A stretch of DNA of 64,000 nt from Tricholoma matsutake (GCA_026075535.2 AP026541.1:11532001-11596000), one strand, 5' to 3'; positions 20,346 to 32,265 are shown, numbered from the stretch's first letter. A program made the numbers and translations. The notes: generated by a model not told the origin, from the sequence alone.

Positions 20346-20391
20346 GTTTCTTGGGGGTTGAGCAACCGCTGGATACCAAAATGCTTAATTA

Positions 20392-20604
20392 CTGATGACT
20401 ACTTATAGCAAACAGTATAAGTAAGCTAAACTACAATGAGAGAACAAAAGGAAAGGCTCTCGATGAGAGCGAATTTGCAAGTAATACAAGCACCATAGAG
20501 TCGGCATAGTGGCGCATAGCTGCGCAATAAGATCCGGAAAAGCAGGTAAAAACGCGGGTAGGCGGGGTTACCCATTCGGGCGAGTCACCCTTGATATTCC
20601 AACA
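20392..20604 (-). repeat. Probable LTR remnant with adjacent primer-site-like sequence
   Basis: Read on the minus strand it starts TGTTGGAATATCAAGG and ends AATTAAGCA (TG...CA). It is followed after three T by TGGTATCCAGCGGTTG, which looks like a primer-binding site. Flanking 5-mers differ, so it is a truncated 5' end rather than a clean solo LTR. Stem-forming repeats lie inside. Confidence 0.4.
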
Positions 20605-21401
20605 ATAACTACTTTACATTGTGAGATCTCCCCGATAAATATCACTTCACCTCTTCACGGGATTCAACTGCCTTAATTCATAGCTCCCCTACTCATCCAG
20701 TTGAATCCTAAGAGTAAGTGGCTTCGCCACTTCTTCATGGTTCGGGCAAATGTACTTAGGAGACCAATAGGAGACTCAAGATCTTCTCTCTCATACTTTG
20801 GCCTACCTATAAAAATTCAGAGTCCGCCGATGGCGCTACCGGCTAATGTCTACTGCCTGCAGCGTATTACATAAGATGGCTAGTACTAAATGTGGCTGAT
20901 TCAAATTTCAACATTATCCAATTTGAAACACGAACCCATCTCATTTCAGCTGATAACCATATGACGACGTTCGGTGAACGTATCTGGTAACCGGACTCGG
21001 AGTAATGACCAGATCTGGTAGCTGAATGGCCGCTGATGGAATGAAGTGTACTTACGGGAATTCTAATCATTCGCTTAAGGCATCGCAAGTTTTAGGAGGC
21101 TTTAGGGCAATCGCCGTCCCCTGAGACGCATATGTCGATTATAAGGTTTGTGATTACTACCATTGCTGTTTTGTTCTTTTATTTAAATTTTTACAAAATA
21201 GGGACGGCTTGCGCACGCGGCGGCGGCACACCATTCTTTGAAAAGGAGATAAACAAGAATGAATATTCAAATTTAGTTGTGTAATTCCAAGACTCAAGTT
21301 ATTTTGAGGCCAGTTTGTGAGTGGTGCGTAAGTTTGCCGGCCATCTTTATATATATGCCCAACGGTTGGAACCCATGAAACCCCTTGTCCGCCCATATAG
21401 A
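20605..21401. other. Intergenic region before the FAD monooxygenase gene
   Basis: No coding motif was recognised. A small inverted repeat lies near 20720 (AAGTGGCTTCGCCACTT, perfect stem). Otherwise unremarkable; it may contain the promoter of the gene starting at 21402. Confidence 0.4.
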
Positions 21402-23621
21402 ATGATCTCAACATTCCGCTTCCTGCTCATCGCGCTGAGCGGCATTCCCGTCTATCTTTCCGTGACCTATTTCCTTCGCTCTGTAAGACAAAAATTGCTT
21501 ATCAAAGAGACCGCTGTCGGCGATCTTCCCCTCCTAGGAGAGTCTCGTCTAAAGGGTCAAAAACTTCAGGGAATAGCTGTGATATGTGGAGGAAGGCAAG
21601 TCTTGTCACAGATATCACTTCCTTTCACCTGACTTGTGATTCGTCTAGCATCGGTGGTCTGGCGGCGGCTCGCGTCTGCCATGATCATTTCGAGCGGGTC
21701 ATCATTGTGGAACCTGAGGCCTGGCTTGCAATTCCAGAAGGCTGGGATCCAAAAGCAGACTCGCGCAAGAATAACCGTTCGCGAATTGTGCAGTATCACT
21801 CCATACAAGGTGTGCATGTCGAGCACATCGACTCGCATATACTGATTACTTTTCTAATGACGTTAGCATTTCAACCGTTCGGGTTCATGGCATTGAAGAA
21901 GCTGTTTCCCCATTTCGAGGAGGAATGTGGGAACTTTGATATTCGGTGAGTTACCCCCGTCATTCTTACGCATGATGGCTTACTACAGGTGCAATATTCT
22001 TCAGCGTACTTCCAGCAGACTTTTCACCGGTTAAGACTTGGGGTCATACAACTCCCTCTCCATTCGAATATTACGAGGGCAACTTACCTAAAACTATGTT
22101 TGCTAGTCGTCACGGCATAGAGACTGTCCTTCGCAAGTGCGTCATGGGCAAAAACGACTATCCTAACATTGAACAGATTGTCGGGACCGTTACTGGCGTC
22201 AAGTGTTCTCCTCGCGACCCGACACTCCTGGAAGAAGTGACAGTTCACACGAAGAAAGGCGATATGACACTGCCAGCGACTTTAGTTGTAGGTTGGTCTA
22301 TTTCTGGGATATCCACTATCTTCTCGTTGACACATCATATCTTATGAGATTGTACTGGTACATCACGTGCAGGTCTGAAATGGCTTCAGCGTGCTGGATT
22401 TGATTTAAACGACTCGAACTCTGCTTCCGGTAACCAAGGTCTCGACCAATTGAAACTCGTTTACGATCAGAAAGTTCATTATACGACTCTGGAGTTCTAT
22501 ATGACACCGGACATCGTGGAGCGACTCCCCGCCGCTTGCAGATGGGATGAAGTTGGTTTCATATATGGTTGCACTACGGATGTGAGATTTGACGGGAACG
22601 CTGTCTATGCCCAACGGATAGAGAAAGATAAAGGCACGTCACATTCATTTTGTGTTGATCAGCTAACTCAGAATCGCTTCACACAGTGCACATCTGTTGC
22701 GGAACCCGGGGAGACGTCGAGCCTCCACGGACTATCGACGGTGTCAAGGCGTTCACGAGAACTTTAGTAGTTGAGAAACCGATAGATGACTGGTTCTATG
22801 AATTTCTGGATGTCATCGCGGAAATCGAGGATACGATGGCAGTTAGTGTGATTCACGTCGGTAGGGCCTCCTGACTCCTGATAATGAACTCGGATTAAAA
22901 CTGTCAACCATGATAGCCCCAACGTCGTACGTGCAATATCACAAAGCCCCGAAACTTCCAAGCAACTGGATTGCAATTGGCGACAGTGTTATGACAGTCA
23001 ATCCTGTGTACGGGTAAGAATATTTCGTTAGACCAAGTCTTCACTGCACCCTTAACTTGTAACGCCGTAATCAGGCAAGGGAATAACAAAGCAATCCTTG
23101 GCGCAACTACTCTCAATACAGTTCTAAGATCAGTACAAGCGTCAGCAGTATGGCCTGCTGATTTCTCACGAAAATTCTTTGAGATGCAAGCGGCGAGAAT
23201 TGAACCAATCTGGTATGTCTCATAGTGGAGTGGTGTGTCAATATTGATAATAGCATTATCAGGCTTGGAACAAAATTGCTAGGTACGTTGACTTCACTGA
23301 TCTTGTTTTATCGTGGCCGTAAACAACAATACAGATTACGATCACTTCTCTACTATACCTGTTTCTGGTGAGAACAAGTCATCGCACGGTGCGTTTTTAC
23401 GCTGGTACGTGCGGAGGTTGCGCTCGCTCTCGTTCCATGTAAGTTTCGATGACATGTTACTCGATCGTTTTGCAATGCGTTCTCACATCTCAAATCAGGA
23501 TAAGCATGCGGCCTTGGCTTGGTGGACCGTCATCATGTTCTTAGCGCCAGGGATCGACTATTTTCATCCGGTCATCGTATTGAAAGTATTGTGGAGCTGC
23601 GTGAAGACTCCGATTTTGTAA
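21402..23621 (+). CDS. FAD-dependent monooxygenase-like protein, multi-exon, possibly damaged
   Basis: I chose ATG 21402 because it starts a hydrophobic anchor (FRFLLIALSGIPVYLSV); an in-frame ATG at 21375 is possible. The first exon ends at the FAD-binding fold. Joining across a GC-AG intron (AG/GCAAGT at about 21596 to CGTCTAG at 21648) gives ICGGSIGGLAAARV and RVIIVEPEAW. Further blocks are PNIEQIVGTVTGV, GLKWLQRAGF, PSNWIAIGDSVMTVNPVYG (the GD FAD/ribityl motif) and WYVRRLRSL, with TAA at 23619-23621. Introns near 21813-21871, 21946-21989, 22863-22916 and 23440-23501 look canonical. Problems: the usual DCTG-like motif near 22290 is unclear, the 22640-22740 stretch changes frame, and QGNNKA stands where family members have G-C-T-K-A. 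It probably hydroxylates or otherwise oxidises a small molecule. It is oriented like the P450. Confidence 0.75.
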
Positions 23622-23836
23622 AGGGAGTTAGTAACGTGGGATTATGGATAGATTGTGATTGGTTGCGAATTGAGGTGGAAAATTTTCTTATCACGTACCT
23701 CTGCGTTGTGTGATGGACGAGAATCTACCTCAGAAGTATCCTTTTTCGATGCAGACCTAAATGTAAGGCAGTTTGCTCGGAAGAGAAAATTCCCTTTCGA
23801 GTGCGGCTCGGATGGGATTCATCAGAGAAATGGATC

Positions 23837-23905
23837 GTAGCTAAGTGAGTTAGCCGAGTGATCTGTACCAGTCTGTACCGGTAGATACCAACACCCAATT
23901 TAGAG
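23837..23905 (+). repeat. Dispersed tRNA-like repeat, copy 1
   Basis: A-box-like TAGCTAAGTGAG (11 of 12) followed by TGTACCAGTCTGTACCGG and GGTAGATACCAACACCC. An inverted copy lies at 46463-46540. The B box is weak. It could be a tRNA-derived SINE fragment at the 3' side of the FAD gene. Confidence 0.45.
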
Positions 23906-25095
23906 ATGAAGTTCCAATTTTACATAACTGCGGAAGTCGAGCGCGCTCGAGTTATATCGTTGATTTCGGACGAAGGTGATCGGAACTGACGTGTCAAGTA
24001 TGACTGTATCTCAGTTTCTCCAAAGGAGACGTTGGGCATCCATTTCAGCCGCATTCAGCCTACGGTAAGGTAAATCTTGGGTAAATCTTGTTTTGATCAC
24101 GTGAAATTCGTGACATTCTAATAGGCATTCGGCTCAGAGGCATTATTATGGTCATACATAAATCTTTGGAACCATCCTTTCTAAATAAGTGTTACTTTAA
24201 AAGTGATGAGGATGAGGAGCCATTACATTTGCGAGCACTGAATTTGGATGGATCATGCTGTGACCATATTGTCACAAGCAAAGGTCTCACTTCGAGAAAC
24301 TTACTTAATGGCAACTTCCACACTCAAGTTTTTCCTAATATAAGTGCATCAGCACCTAGTCATGTATTATTTAAATAACTCTGTGGAAATGGATATATGT
24401 TGCGAAGAGACTTCAACAGCAATCTTTCAAATGCAACGCATTTCACGTGATCACGCTGGTTCTGAACGAGATCTACCGATCCCTGAGGTAGTCAAAAAGG
24501 AGGAGCGAACAGCCGAATTCGAAAAACGGAGGCAACAGTAGGCACTCGATCAGTCTTATTCGATCCCATCGGCATGAAATCAAGAAGCGTCTCGAAGCTG
24601 TCAGGTCGGCGGAAGAAGTTGGGAAGGCGGCACGTCCAGCTTGCCCGGGGTCGTCACGGAAATGCATAATTATGTAAGTTACTTATGCTGAACGTTTTAA
24701 CTTTTAAGGCGATCGGATGACTAAGCAGCCATCACGGCGGCCTCGGCTATTTGGCGTCAGGGTCTGATGGCAAACATCGCCCACGTGCACTTCCTCGGAT
24801 ACGCGTCGCGTCGCGAGATGGCAGCCTACAGTAGCCAGTAGAGAGTAGCAGACCGTCCATCTAATGTATCACCTATTTACTTGCAGGTCTCAAATCATAC
24901 TGTGCTTTCCAATTCATTGTGAACCTCTGATAGGCAGATATGGCTGAACATGACACCTTACACCACTGGTTTGCAGCAATAAGTAGAGATAAGCTCAATT
25001 TTGAGTGCTAAGGAACTTATTCCTGGTCAATTTAACATGAACTGATTCAATTTAGACTCAATTTAAGCTTGATTTAAGGAAACTCAGCTCACCAT
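23906..25095. other. No gene recognised
   Basis: Short ORFs at 24148-24378 (plus) and 24344-24541 (plus) have no recognisable domain. From about 24980 to 25090 there is an array of CAATTTAGACTC and CTTGATTTAAG words that resumes beyond the pogo-like element at 31235-31275 (GTTTGATTTAAGCTTG), suggesting that the pogo-like element landed inside another small repeat-armed element. Confidence 0.4.
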
Positions 25096-25116
25096 TACAG
25101 TCGACTCCCTCATAAC

Positions 25117-25517
25117 TGTTAGGAAACCACCCCATTACCTAATAAAATTTTATTTTATTTTATTATGTCGAATTACGCTACATGACGCCAAATGACGCTA
25201 CACTTTGATAGCATGAGAATTTTATTTCGCACACATCAAAATGTACGTGCATGTACGAGTGCATCGGTAACAACAATGTACAATATGTGTAACATAGTAT
25301 ATAAACCCTAAATATATGCCTAGGGGACCCCAGTTGTGTTCTCTTAGGTATTCCACCTATGTTTTCAGTGTGAAAGGCCTATCTCAACAAACTCACCTAT
25401 TAATAACCCCTTGCATCAAAACCATCAATTCCCCCATCACGAGCGCGGATCCCGCCCCCTTCTTGTAGAGAGAACCTGCATGGTCTTAGCTAGCAGATAG
25501 TGGGTGTCGCCCTAACA
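25117..25517 (+). repeat. 5' LTR of gypsy 1, 401 bp
   Basis: Begins TGTTAGG and ends CCTAACA, a 7-bp inverted repeat with TG...CA tips. A TATATAAACCC box near 25299 suggests the promoter. Confidence 0.75.
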
Positions 25518-26004
25518 GAAGAACACAACTACCCATATCAGTGCGCCTTCTCTTACTTGCGCATACATCATTGTTTCACCATGCCACATCCAATTACTCA
25601 TCCTTTCAGCACGAGCCGGAAGTACTTGTATATATGTAATCTACCTTTTCTTTCATAAGCCAATGCCAGGCCTTGCCTTACATTGCAACTGCCAGTGATC
25701 GAGAGGCAGCGCTTGTCATTAGGACAGCTGCAACCAGACAACCGATTGGATCTGGTTTAGTTACGATTTACATTACTCTATTCGGATGACTACTTTAGTT
25801 ACAAGCCAAATTCAGTGATATCTCCGAGATCAGGCACTGTTGGAAGGGTTATTGATCCGAAGTGTCAAAATAGGCGCCTGACGAACGATGAACCATTGAC
25901 AAACCTCGACGAACCTTATCACGTGACCCGTAAATGTTTGGAGAGGTCTCAAAGAAAAAATTTTGAATTTGTTGAAGAAGTGATTCATCACAGATTCTAC
26001 AATT
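25518..26004. other. Untranslated leader of gypsy 1
   Basis: Sequence between LTR and gag. A 65-aa ORF (25815-26012) overlaps the gag start and shows no domain. The primer site should lie just after 25517 but is not clearly recognisable. Confidence 0.5.
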
Positions 26005-27102
26005 ATGTCTGAACCTTCAACTTCTAATCCCGGTCCTAATCCTGTTCCCATACCAGCACTAGAGGCAAAAATTGATGCGCTCACAGCACAAATGTTGCAA
26101 TTAGTGTCAGTATTGGCAGCATCAAAGCCCAGACAAGCGGAAGTACAGCCAGAGACGATAGAAGAAAGAGATGATGAGATGGAGGAGATGGTGGAGTGGA
26201 TATTGCAGGAGGATGAGACGGTGGAGAAATCTGGAAATGGAAAAGCGCGCTTACCTAAGTATGCACCCCTGCAAATCTTTGACGGTACCATGGAGAATAC
26301 AAAATCCTTCATCAGCTCTATAGTATTGTACATCCATGGGAGGAAGCCCGAGTTTCATACAGCTGAGTCTAGGATTATGTTTGCTCTCTCATATATTCAG
26401 GGGGGGAAAGCACAGTTCTGGAGAAATGAGGCTATTAATCAAATTGCCATGGGAAATAAACCTTTTGCAACCTTCAAGGAATTTCTGGAGAGATTGGAGG
26501 CACAGTTTGGAGACCCTAATCCAAAGGCAACAGCCAATGCTAAATTAAAAACCATGCGCCAAGGTTCTTTAATGGCGGGTGAATTTATTTTGCAGTTCAA
26601 AGCAGAAGCTTCGCAAACGGACATGGGAGAAGCCGCGTTGGTAGAGCTTTTGAAAGCAGGATTAAATCCCTCCTTATTCAAGTCTATCTACTGACTACCT
26701 TCTATGCCAGAGAAATTGGATGAGTGGTATAATTGGGCAATGCGCCTTGACCAGCAATATCAGCAGGAACAGGCGGAGTCAAAGTTGATGTACGGAAGTA
26801 GTAAATTAGGAAAGTCATCTGGAGGAAAGTCTGAGAAAGGAAAGGCACCTCAGGCACAAGCTCCAAGGGCACAGCCACTGGCCATGGCAGTGACACCTAT
26901 AGTTATGGAGTCAGCAGCACCAGCAGAGGCAATGGAGGTTGATCAAGCAGGGAGACGAGCCCCACTTAAATGTTTTAACTGTGGGCAGTTAGGACACATT
27001 TCTAGGAATTGTAGGCAGAAAAGAAAGATTAGGGAAGCTACAATTGAGGAAGTGAAGCTGGAGGAAGGCAGGCAGAAGAATTTTGTGGAAGAGTCCCAGT
27101 GA
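26005..27102 (+). pseudogene. gypsy 1 gag with zinc knuckle
   Basis: Starts MSEPSTSNPGPNPVPIPALE, followed by an acidic stretch, then the retrotransposon gag core (PLQIFDGTMENTKSFISS; ALSYIQGGKAQFWRNEA; FLERLEAQFGDPN). The frame stops at TGA 26692-26694 in the context I-Y-stop-L-P where Arg is usual. It continues at 26695 in the same frame (MPEKLDEWYNWAMRLDQQY) to a CCHC knuckle CFNCGQLGHISRNC (about 26971-27012), ending at 27102. It packages the RNA in the particle. Confidence 0.85.
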
Positions 27103-27329
27103 AGGTTTCCCCATTGGTGACCCAGAATTGTTACAATGTATTAGTATCCGAGGAAACCCAGAGCAAATCAGAAAAGGAAATCGAGGAGGAGTATGACTGT
27201 TTGAATCACGTGACGAAAAGGAGTACAACTGTTGTCAATCACATGACAATTTTCACGTGTCATTTCCGAAAACCCCTAAATTCTTTATTCGCTCTGCGCA
27301 AGTAGAACCCGAAATCACCTTGACTGTGG

Positions 27330-29461
27330 GACTGAAGACAGTGGACATGCATGCAGCTATTGATGTGGAAGCATTGCTTCATAGTGGTGCTACAGGATTA
27401 TTTCTTAATTACCAGAAATGGTATTAACACATGCAAGCTGGCGCAACCTATAATGGTGTACAATATTGACGGAACAGTCAATCGTGGAGGAACTATCAAG
27501 GAGGAGGTGACTATGATTCTAAAGTATCAGGAGCATCAGGAGCAAGCTGTATTCGAAGTGTGTGATCTTGGGAAAACCAATCTAATAATAGGATGTCCAT
27601 GGTTATGGAAGCATAATCCCGAAATTGATTGGAAAACTGGGAAAGTACAAATGACTCGTTGTCCTAAGGAATGTAATGTGTATGGGAGGAAGATGAAGAA
27701 GGAAAAAAGGAAAAAGAAAGAGAAAGAACGTCCGAGAAAGTATTCTGTTACGATGGAGGAAGTGGAGGATGAGGAAATGCCAAATGGGGAAGTTCTGATC
27801 ATGATCGAGAAAGAAGAGCAGAAGCAAACCTTTAGAACAATTTGTGGAGGACAGTCATGGGACAAGAATATCATGAAGGTGGAGAAGCCAGTGGAGGAAT
27901 GGGTGCCAAAAGTGTATCATGAACATCTGTCAGTGTTCCAGAAGAAGGAGTCTGAGCGAATGCCAGTGCGGAAGCCATGGGATCATGCGATTGAGATGAA
28001 GCCAGGGTTTGTGCCAAAGAAGTCGAAGGTATATCTGTTATCTCCGATGGAACAAGAAGAAGTGGATGCATTCCTGAAGGAGCAATTGTGCAAAGGATAC
28101 ATACGACCTTCGAAATCACCGCAGACGTCACCAATATTCTTCGTGCCAAAGAAAGACCAAAGGAAGAGGATGTGTACAGATTATAGGTATTTGAATGAGT
28201 GGACAGTGAAGAACGTGTACCCCCTGCCGTTGATCTCAGAAATAATTGACAAGGTGGGAAAAGCCAAGGTCTTTACAAAATTGGATTTACGATGGGGATA
28301 CAACAATGTATGAATAAAGAAAGGAGATGAGTGGAAGGCAGCATTTGCCACGCGTTGAGGATCCTTCGAGCCGCTTGTCATGTTTTTTGGGATGACTAAT
28401 AGTCCCCCAACCTTTCAAAATATGATGAACGACATTTTCAAGGACGTAATAGACAAAGGCGTGGTAATAATATTTATTGACGACATTCTGATATTCATGG
28501 AGGATGAAGAGAATCATGAGGTGATAGTGCAGGAGGTGCTATGGAGGTTGGCGGAGAATGATCTATTTTTGAAACCAGAGAAGTGTGTGTTTGGGGCAAG
28601 CAAGATTGAGTTCCTAGGATTATTGATTGGCCCTGATGGGATCAAAATGGATCCGATCAAGGTACAGGCGATCACAGATTGGCCTGCGCCCACCCGTGTC
28701 AAGGAGGTTCAAGCCTTCTTGGGACTCGCAAATTATTATTGTCGCTTTGTGCACAATTTTTCTAAAATTGCCGCACCCTTACATAACCTTACGCGAAAGG
28801 GAGTAGTATGGAGGTGGGAAGAGCAGCAGCAGACAGCATTTGAGGAGTTGAAGAGGAAGTTTGTGGAGGGACCAATATTAGCCCCAGTAGATTTCACACG
28901 CCCTTTGCAAGTGGAATCCGATGCATCCAATTTTGCTACTGGAGCAGTATTATCAATGCTGTGTGAAGATGACAAATGGCATCCTGTGCATACTTGTCAA
29001 AAGGGTTGAATGATGTGGAGAGGAATTATGATGTGCATGACAAAGAGATGTTGGGGATAATACAAGCATTGGAGGTGTGGAGGCATTATTTGGAGGGATG
29101 TACGCATCAGATTGAGATCTGGACGGATCATCAAAATCTGCAATACTTTATGTCTGCTAAAAAGCTTAATCGCAGGCAAGCGCATTGGGCACTATTCCTA
29201 TTGCGTTTCAACTTTCAGTTGGTCCACAAAGCGGGAAGCTTAATGAGGAAAGCAGATGCATTATCCAGACGTATCAATCATAAAAGGGGGGTGGAGGAGG
29301 ACAATAAAAATGTTACCTTACTCAAACCCGAATACTTTTGCATTTGCGCTATGCGTCAAGGGCATCTATTAATAGATAGCTCGGAAACGGAAATGTTGTC
29401 TAAAATTAGACAATGTTCGGAAATGGATGATGAAGTAGTGGAAGCTGTGGGTGAAAGATGA
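27330..29461 (+). pseudogene. gypsy 1 protease, RT and RNase H
   Basis: The protease active-site loop reads ALLHSGATG (about 27370) with His in place of the catalytic Asp; a frameshift near 27410 follows. RT: YIRPSKSPQTSPIFFVPKK, KLDLRWGYNNV (first Asp), FFGMTNSPPTFQNMMN, and FIDDILIF (catalytic DD, about 28477). The connection and RNase H have YYCRFVHNFSKIAAPL, VESDASNFATGAVLS and WTDHQNLQYFMSAKKLNRRQ. TGA at 28311 and 28356 replace Arg. It ends at the chimeric junction with the pogo-like gene. Confidence 0.85.
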
Positions 29462-31041
29462 ACAAAAGTGGCGGGAGGAATGGGCAGAGAATGATGCAGC
29501 GTGGTCAGCAAAGCGTACTCGCCAAACACAACACCCAGAGGTCACAGAGATGATGGATCTTTGGGTGGCAAAGGCCATGCATGATGGAATCCAGTTGATG
29601 GGTGAAGTTCTATGCCAAAAATGGACGAGGTTTGCAGATCTGGTGGGAATACCGACAGATGATCGCCTCAATTTGAGCAAAGGCTGGTTGTCCCAGTTCA
29701 AGGGAAGGAATGGGTTGAAGCAATTTAAGCGCCATGGCGAGGCTGGTTCTGCAGACCAAGAGACTGTTGAGAGGGAGAAACAGCGAATCAGAGAGCTTAT
29801 TGCACAGTATGGGTACCAGCTTTGCAACATTTTCAACATGGATGAAACAGGGTTATTTTATGCATGCGTAACTCATTCAATAACTACCTACTCATACCTC
29901 AATGGTGCTGATTCAGTGACTTGGAACAGGATGCCTCCAGACCATGGATTAGCTGATAAGCAATGCCCAGGTGTTAAGGGTAAGAAGGTCAGACTGACCT
30001 ATGCCTTCACATCAAATGCCGACGGTTCTGAGAAACTGCCAGCGTTCATTATTGGAAAAGCAAAGAAACCTCGCACATTTGGAAACAAGACAGGAACACA
30101 ACTTGGTTTCTACTACCGTAACAATGCGAAAGCGTGGATGACAACAGCCCTCTACCAGGAGTGGCTTCAGGAATGGGATCATGAGCTGGAGAGACAGAAC
30201 CAGAAAGTTTTGCTCTTGCAGGACAACTTCTCGGGCCACATCATACCAGAAAACCTCCAGAATATCTGCATTGAAAACTTTACACCAAACCTCACTGCTC
30301 ATATTCAACCGATGGATCAGGGGATCATCCGGTGCTTTAAAGCTCACTACCACAGACAATATATCAAATGCGTGATCAATCATTATGACAGAGGAATCAC
30401 TCCATTGGAAATCTATGACATCAACCAACTGCAAGCCATGTGTCTCGCCGATGCTGCATGGCATGAGGTGGATACGACTACAATCAGACACTGCTGGCAA
30501 AAGGCCAACATTCTTCCCCCTACCCAAACCCCACCTGTCCAACCTACGATTGCCATCTCAACGCTCATCAATTCAAATACTGTTTGTGACTTGCCCGTGT
30601 CCAGTGATGAAAACCCAATCAAGATTGTTGAGAAATGGGTGGAGTCTGCTTTGGATGAATTGGTATCAACTGGAGTGCTCCAGGCAAGTAACAGAATGGA
30701 CATCAAATCACTGCTCAACCCAGTAGCCAAGTCTCGGGTCATAGATGAGACAACAGATGAAGAAATTTATTAGGCCGCTATCGATGCAAGGCAGGCACAG
30801 GAAAACAGCATCATTAATGGTGGAGACAACAATGCCGATGATGATGGTCCCATCAAAGATTGTCCTATGCATCATGATGCCCTGCAGGCAGCATCGGTCA
30901 TCAACAGATGCATTGAACACCTCGACAATCCTGTTGCACAGAAGTTGGAAGCTCTTCTCGGCTCTTTTGGATGGCAAATGCGCTTGGACATGTCTTGTTC
31001 CCAGGTTTCTACTTCTATAACTGACTATTTTTCCTTTCAAT
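29440..31041 (+). pseudogene. pogo-like transposase (CENP-B/Tc5 HTH plus DDE_1), N-terminally truncated, one in-frame stop
   Basis: The open frame runs from just after a TAG at 29436 to TAG 30771-30773. Then the same frame continues as NGGDNNADDD and SITDYFSFQ to about 31041, which matches the usual end of fungal pogo transposases; the TAG could derive from CAG. The CENP-B-type DNA-binding part has HPEVTEMMDLWVAKAM and WLSQFKGRNGLKQFKRHGEA. Catalytic motifs: NMDETGLFY, LLQDNFSGH and MDQGIIRCFKAHY, giving three Asp. The first helix-turn-helix expected before DEQKWREEW is missing, because the upstream sequence is gypsy. It would cut and reinsert elements at TA. Confidence 0.85.
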
Positions 31042-31228
31042 AATTTACAACAGATTGCTGTGAAGGAGGAGACAAGTTTATACAAGTTTATACCATAGTA
31101 CATCTCGGAAATTTTTTATTGAATTTTGGGAGGCTATTTTTAGTACCTCCTTGGAACCCCATACTCCCTGAAACCCCATAGCTCCTGGCCATGACAGAAG
31201 GGTATGGGTTATGAGGGAGTCGACTGTA

Positions 31229-32265
31229 GTTTGGTTTAGGGCAACCGAGTTTGATTTAAGCTTGGGTAACAGTGCCCCCAGTTATTCGGCTGATGCATCG
31301 ACATTATTTTCACAAAAATTGGGCAGTATGACAGCTGTTGATCAAACCATCAAGAACCTGCTCATCTGGGTGCAAGTCAAGGCCAGAAGCTGTTTTTTCT
31401 TGCTAATATTCTCCCCACACAAATTACCTTGTACTAGTTGTAGGTTTTCTGTACAATCCATTGTTTTTCAATACACTTTAAGGCCTACAAGGCTACAAAT
31501 CCAATTCATACTATACAAAATAAGGAAAACATGGATTATAAAAGAAAAGGGGGACTAGGTACAGCTGCCACTGCCCTCTGGTGTCGAGCAGAATACTATG
31601 GACATGTTTCCAACATGCAATGCAGTGTGGCTGCTCTACCATCGATGTGCCAATGGCACTGCTGATGTGGGTGTTGGCTGAAAAAAGCAAGGCATGGCAA
31701 ATTCCAAATTTAGTTTGATTTAACATTCAGTCCCTTAAATTGATTGGGATATAGCTACTTATCAAGTATATTCAGAGAAGTAAAATAAGTATGGTGAATA
31801 AAGTGCTGAAGCTGCGGAGTTCACGATCCATGCTTGATATGTTTCTGGATTATTTTTTGGCATTGCTCTAATTTTTCTGAGTCTATAATAAGTCATGTTG
31901 CCATCGTCAACGACACCCAGCCATACAAATAGAAAAATCTTGTGTCTCACAGTACAAGCTAACACTCCAAATACAGCACGTCTAGATTATCTAGTATGGT
32001 GCGGTATCTTCAAGTCACATCTAAGGTCTAACCCTAGCAATTCTGAGTTGCGTGGAGGAGTTGCGTGGAGGACTGGCATATTTGACATTATTTGTATTCG
32101 GAGCTTTCCAACTGATTGTTTTCCTTGTAAGTCTAGGAATGTTCTTCAGGTATTCCAGCCATGGATTATGGACAGATAAAAGACTAGATAGGTTGCTGGC
32201 TGTTTATGACCAACATAAATGAAGCATGGAATTTTTTGATTTTAAGTAATGTGACTTTCTATTCA
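31229..32265. other. No gene recognised
   Basis: AT-rich sequence with a continuation of the GATTTAAGCTTG array near 31240-31270 and again TTTGATTTAACATTC near 31715. No coding motif. The putative LINE target duplication CTATTCA is at 32259-32265. Confidence 0.5.

Larger units (their letters stand above)
25117..29445 (+). mobile_element. Ty3/gypsy retrotransposon 1, 3'-truncated
   Basis: Left LTR, gag, protease, RT and RNase H are readable in order. Integrase and the right LTR are absent, because the sequence passes directly into the pogo-like transposase near 29440-29450. Stops replace Arg at 26692, 28311 and 28356. Confidence 0.85.
25098..31226 (+). mobile_element. pogo/Fot1-like DNA transposon with gypsy insertion
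   Basis: Perfect 19-bp TIRs CAGTCGACTCCCTCATAAC (25098-25116, inverted at 31208-31226) flanked by TA on both sides (25096-25097, 31227-31228), the signature of Tc1/mariner-pogo elements. It carries a CENP-B/DDE_1-type transposase (29440-31041). A gypsy element begins immediately after the left TIR, and its 3' part is missing together with the transposase N-terminus, so a deletion probably joined the two. Confidence 0.85.
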
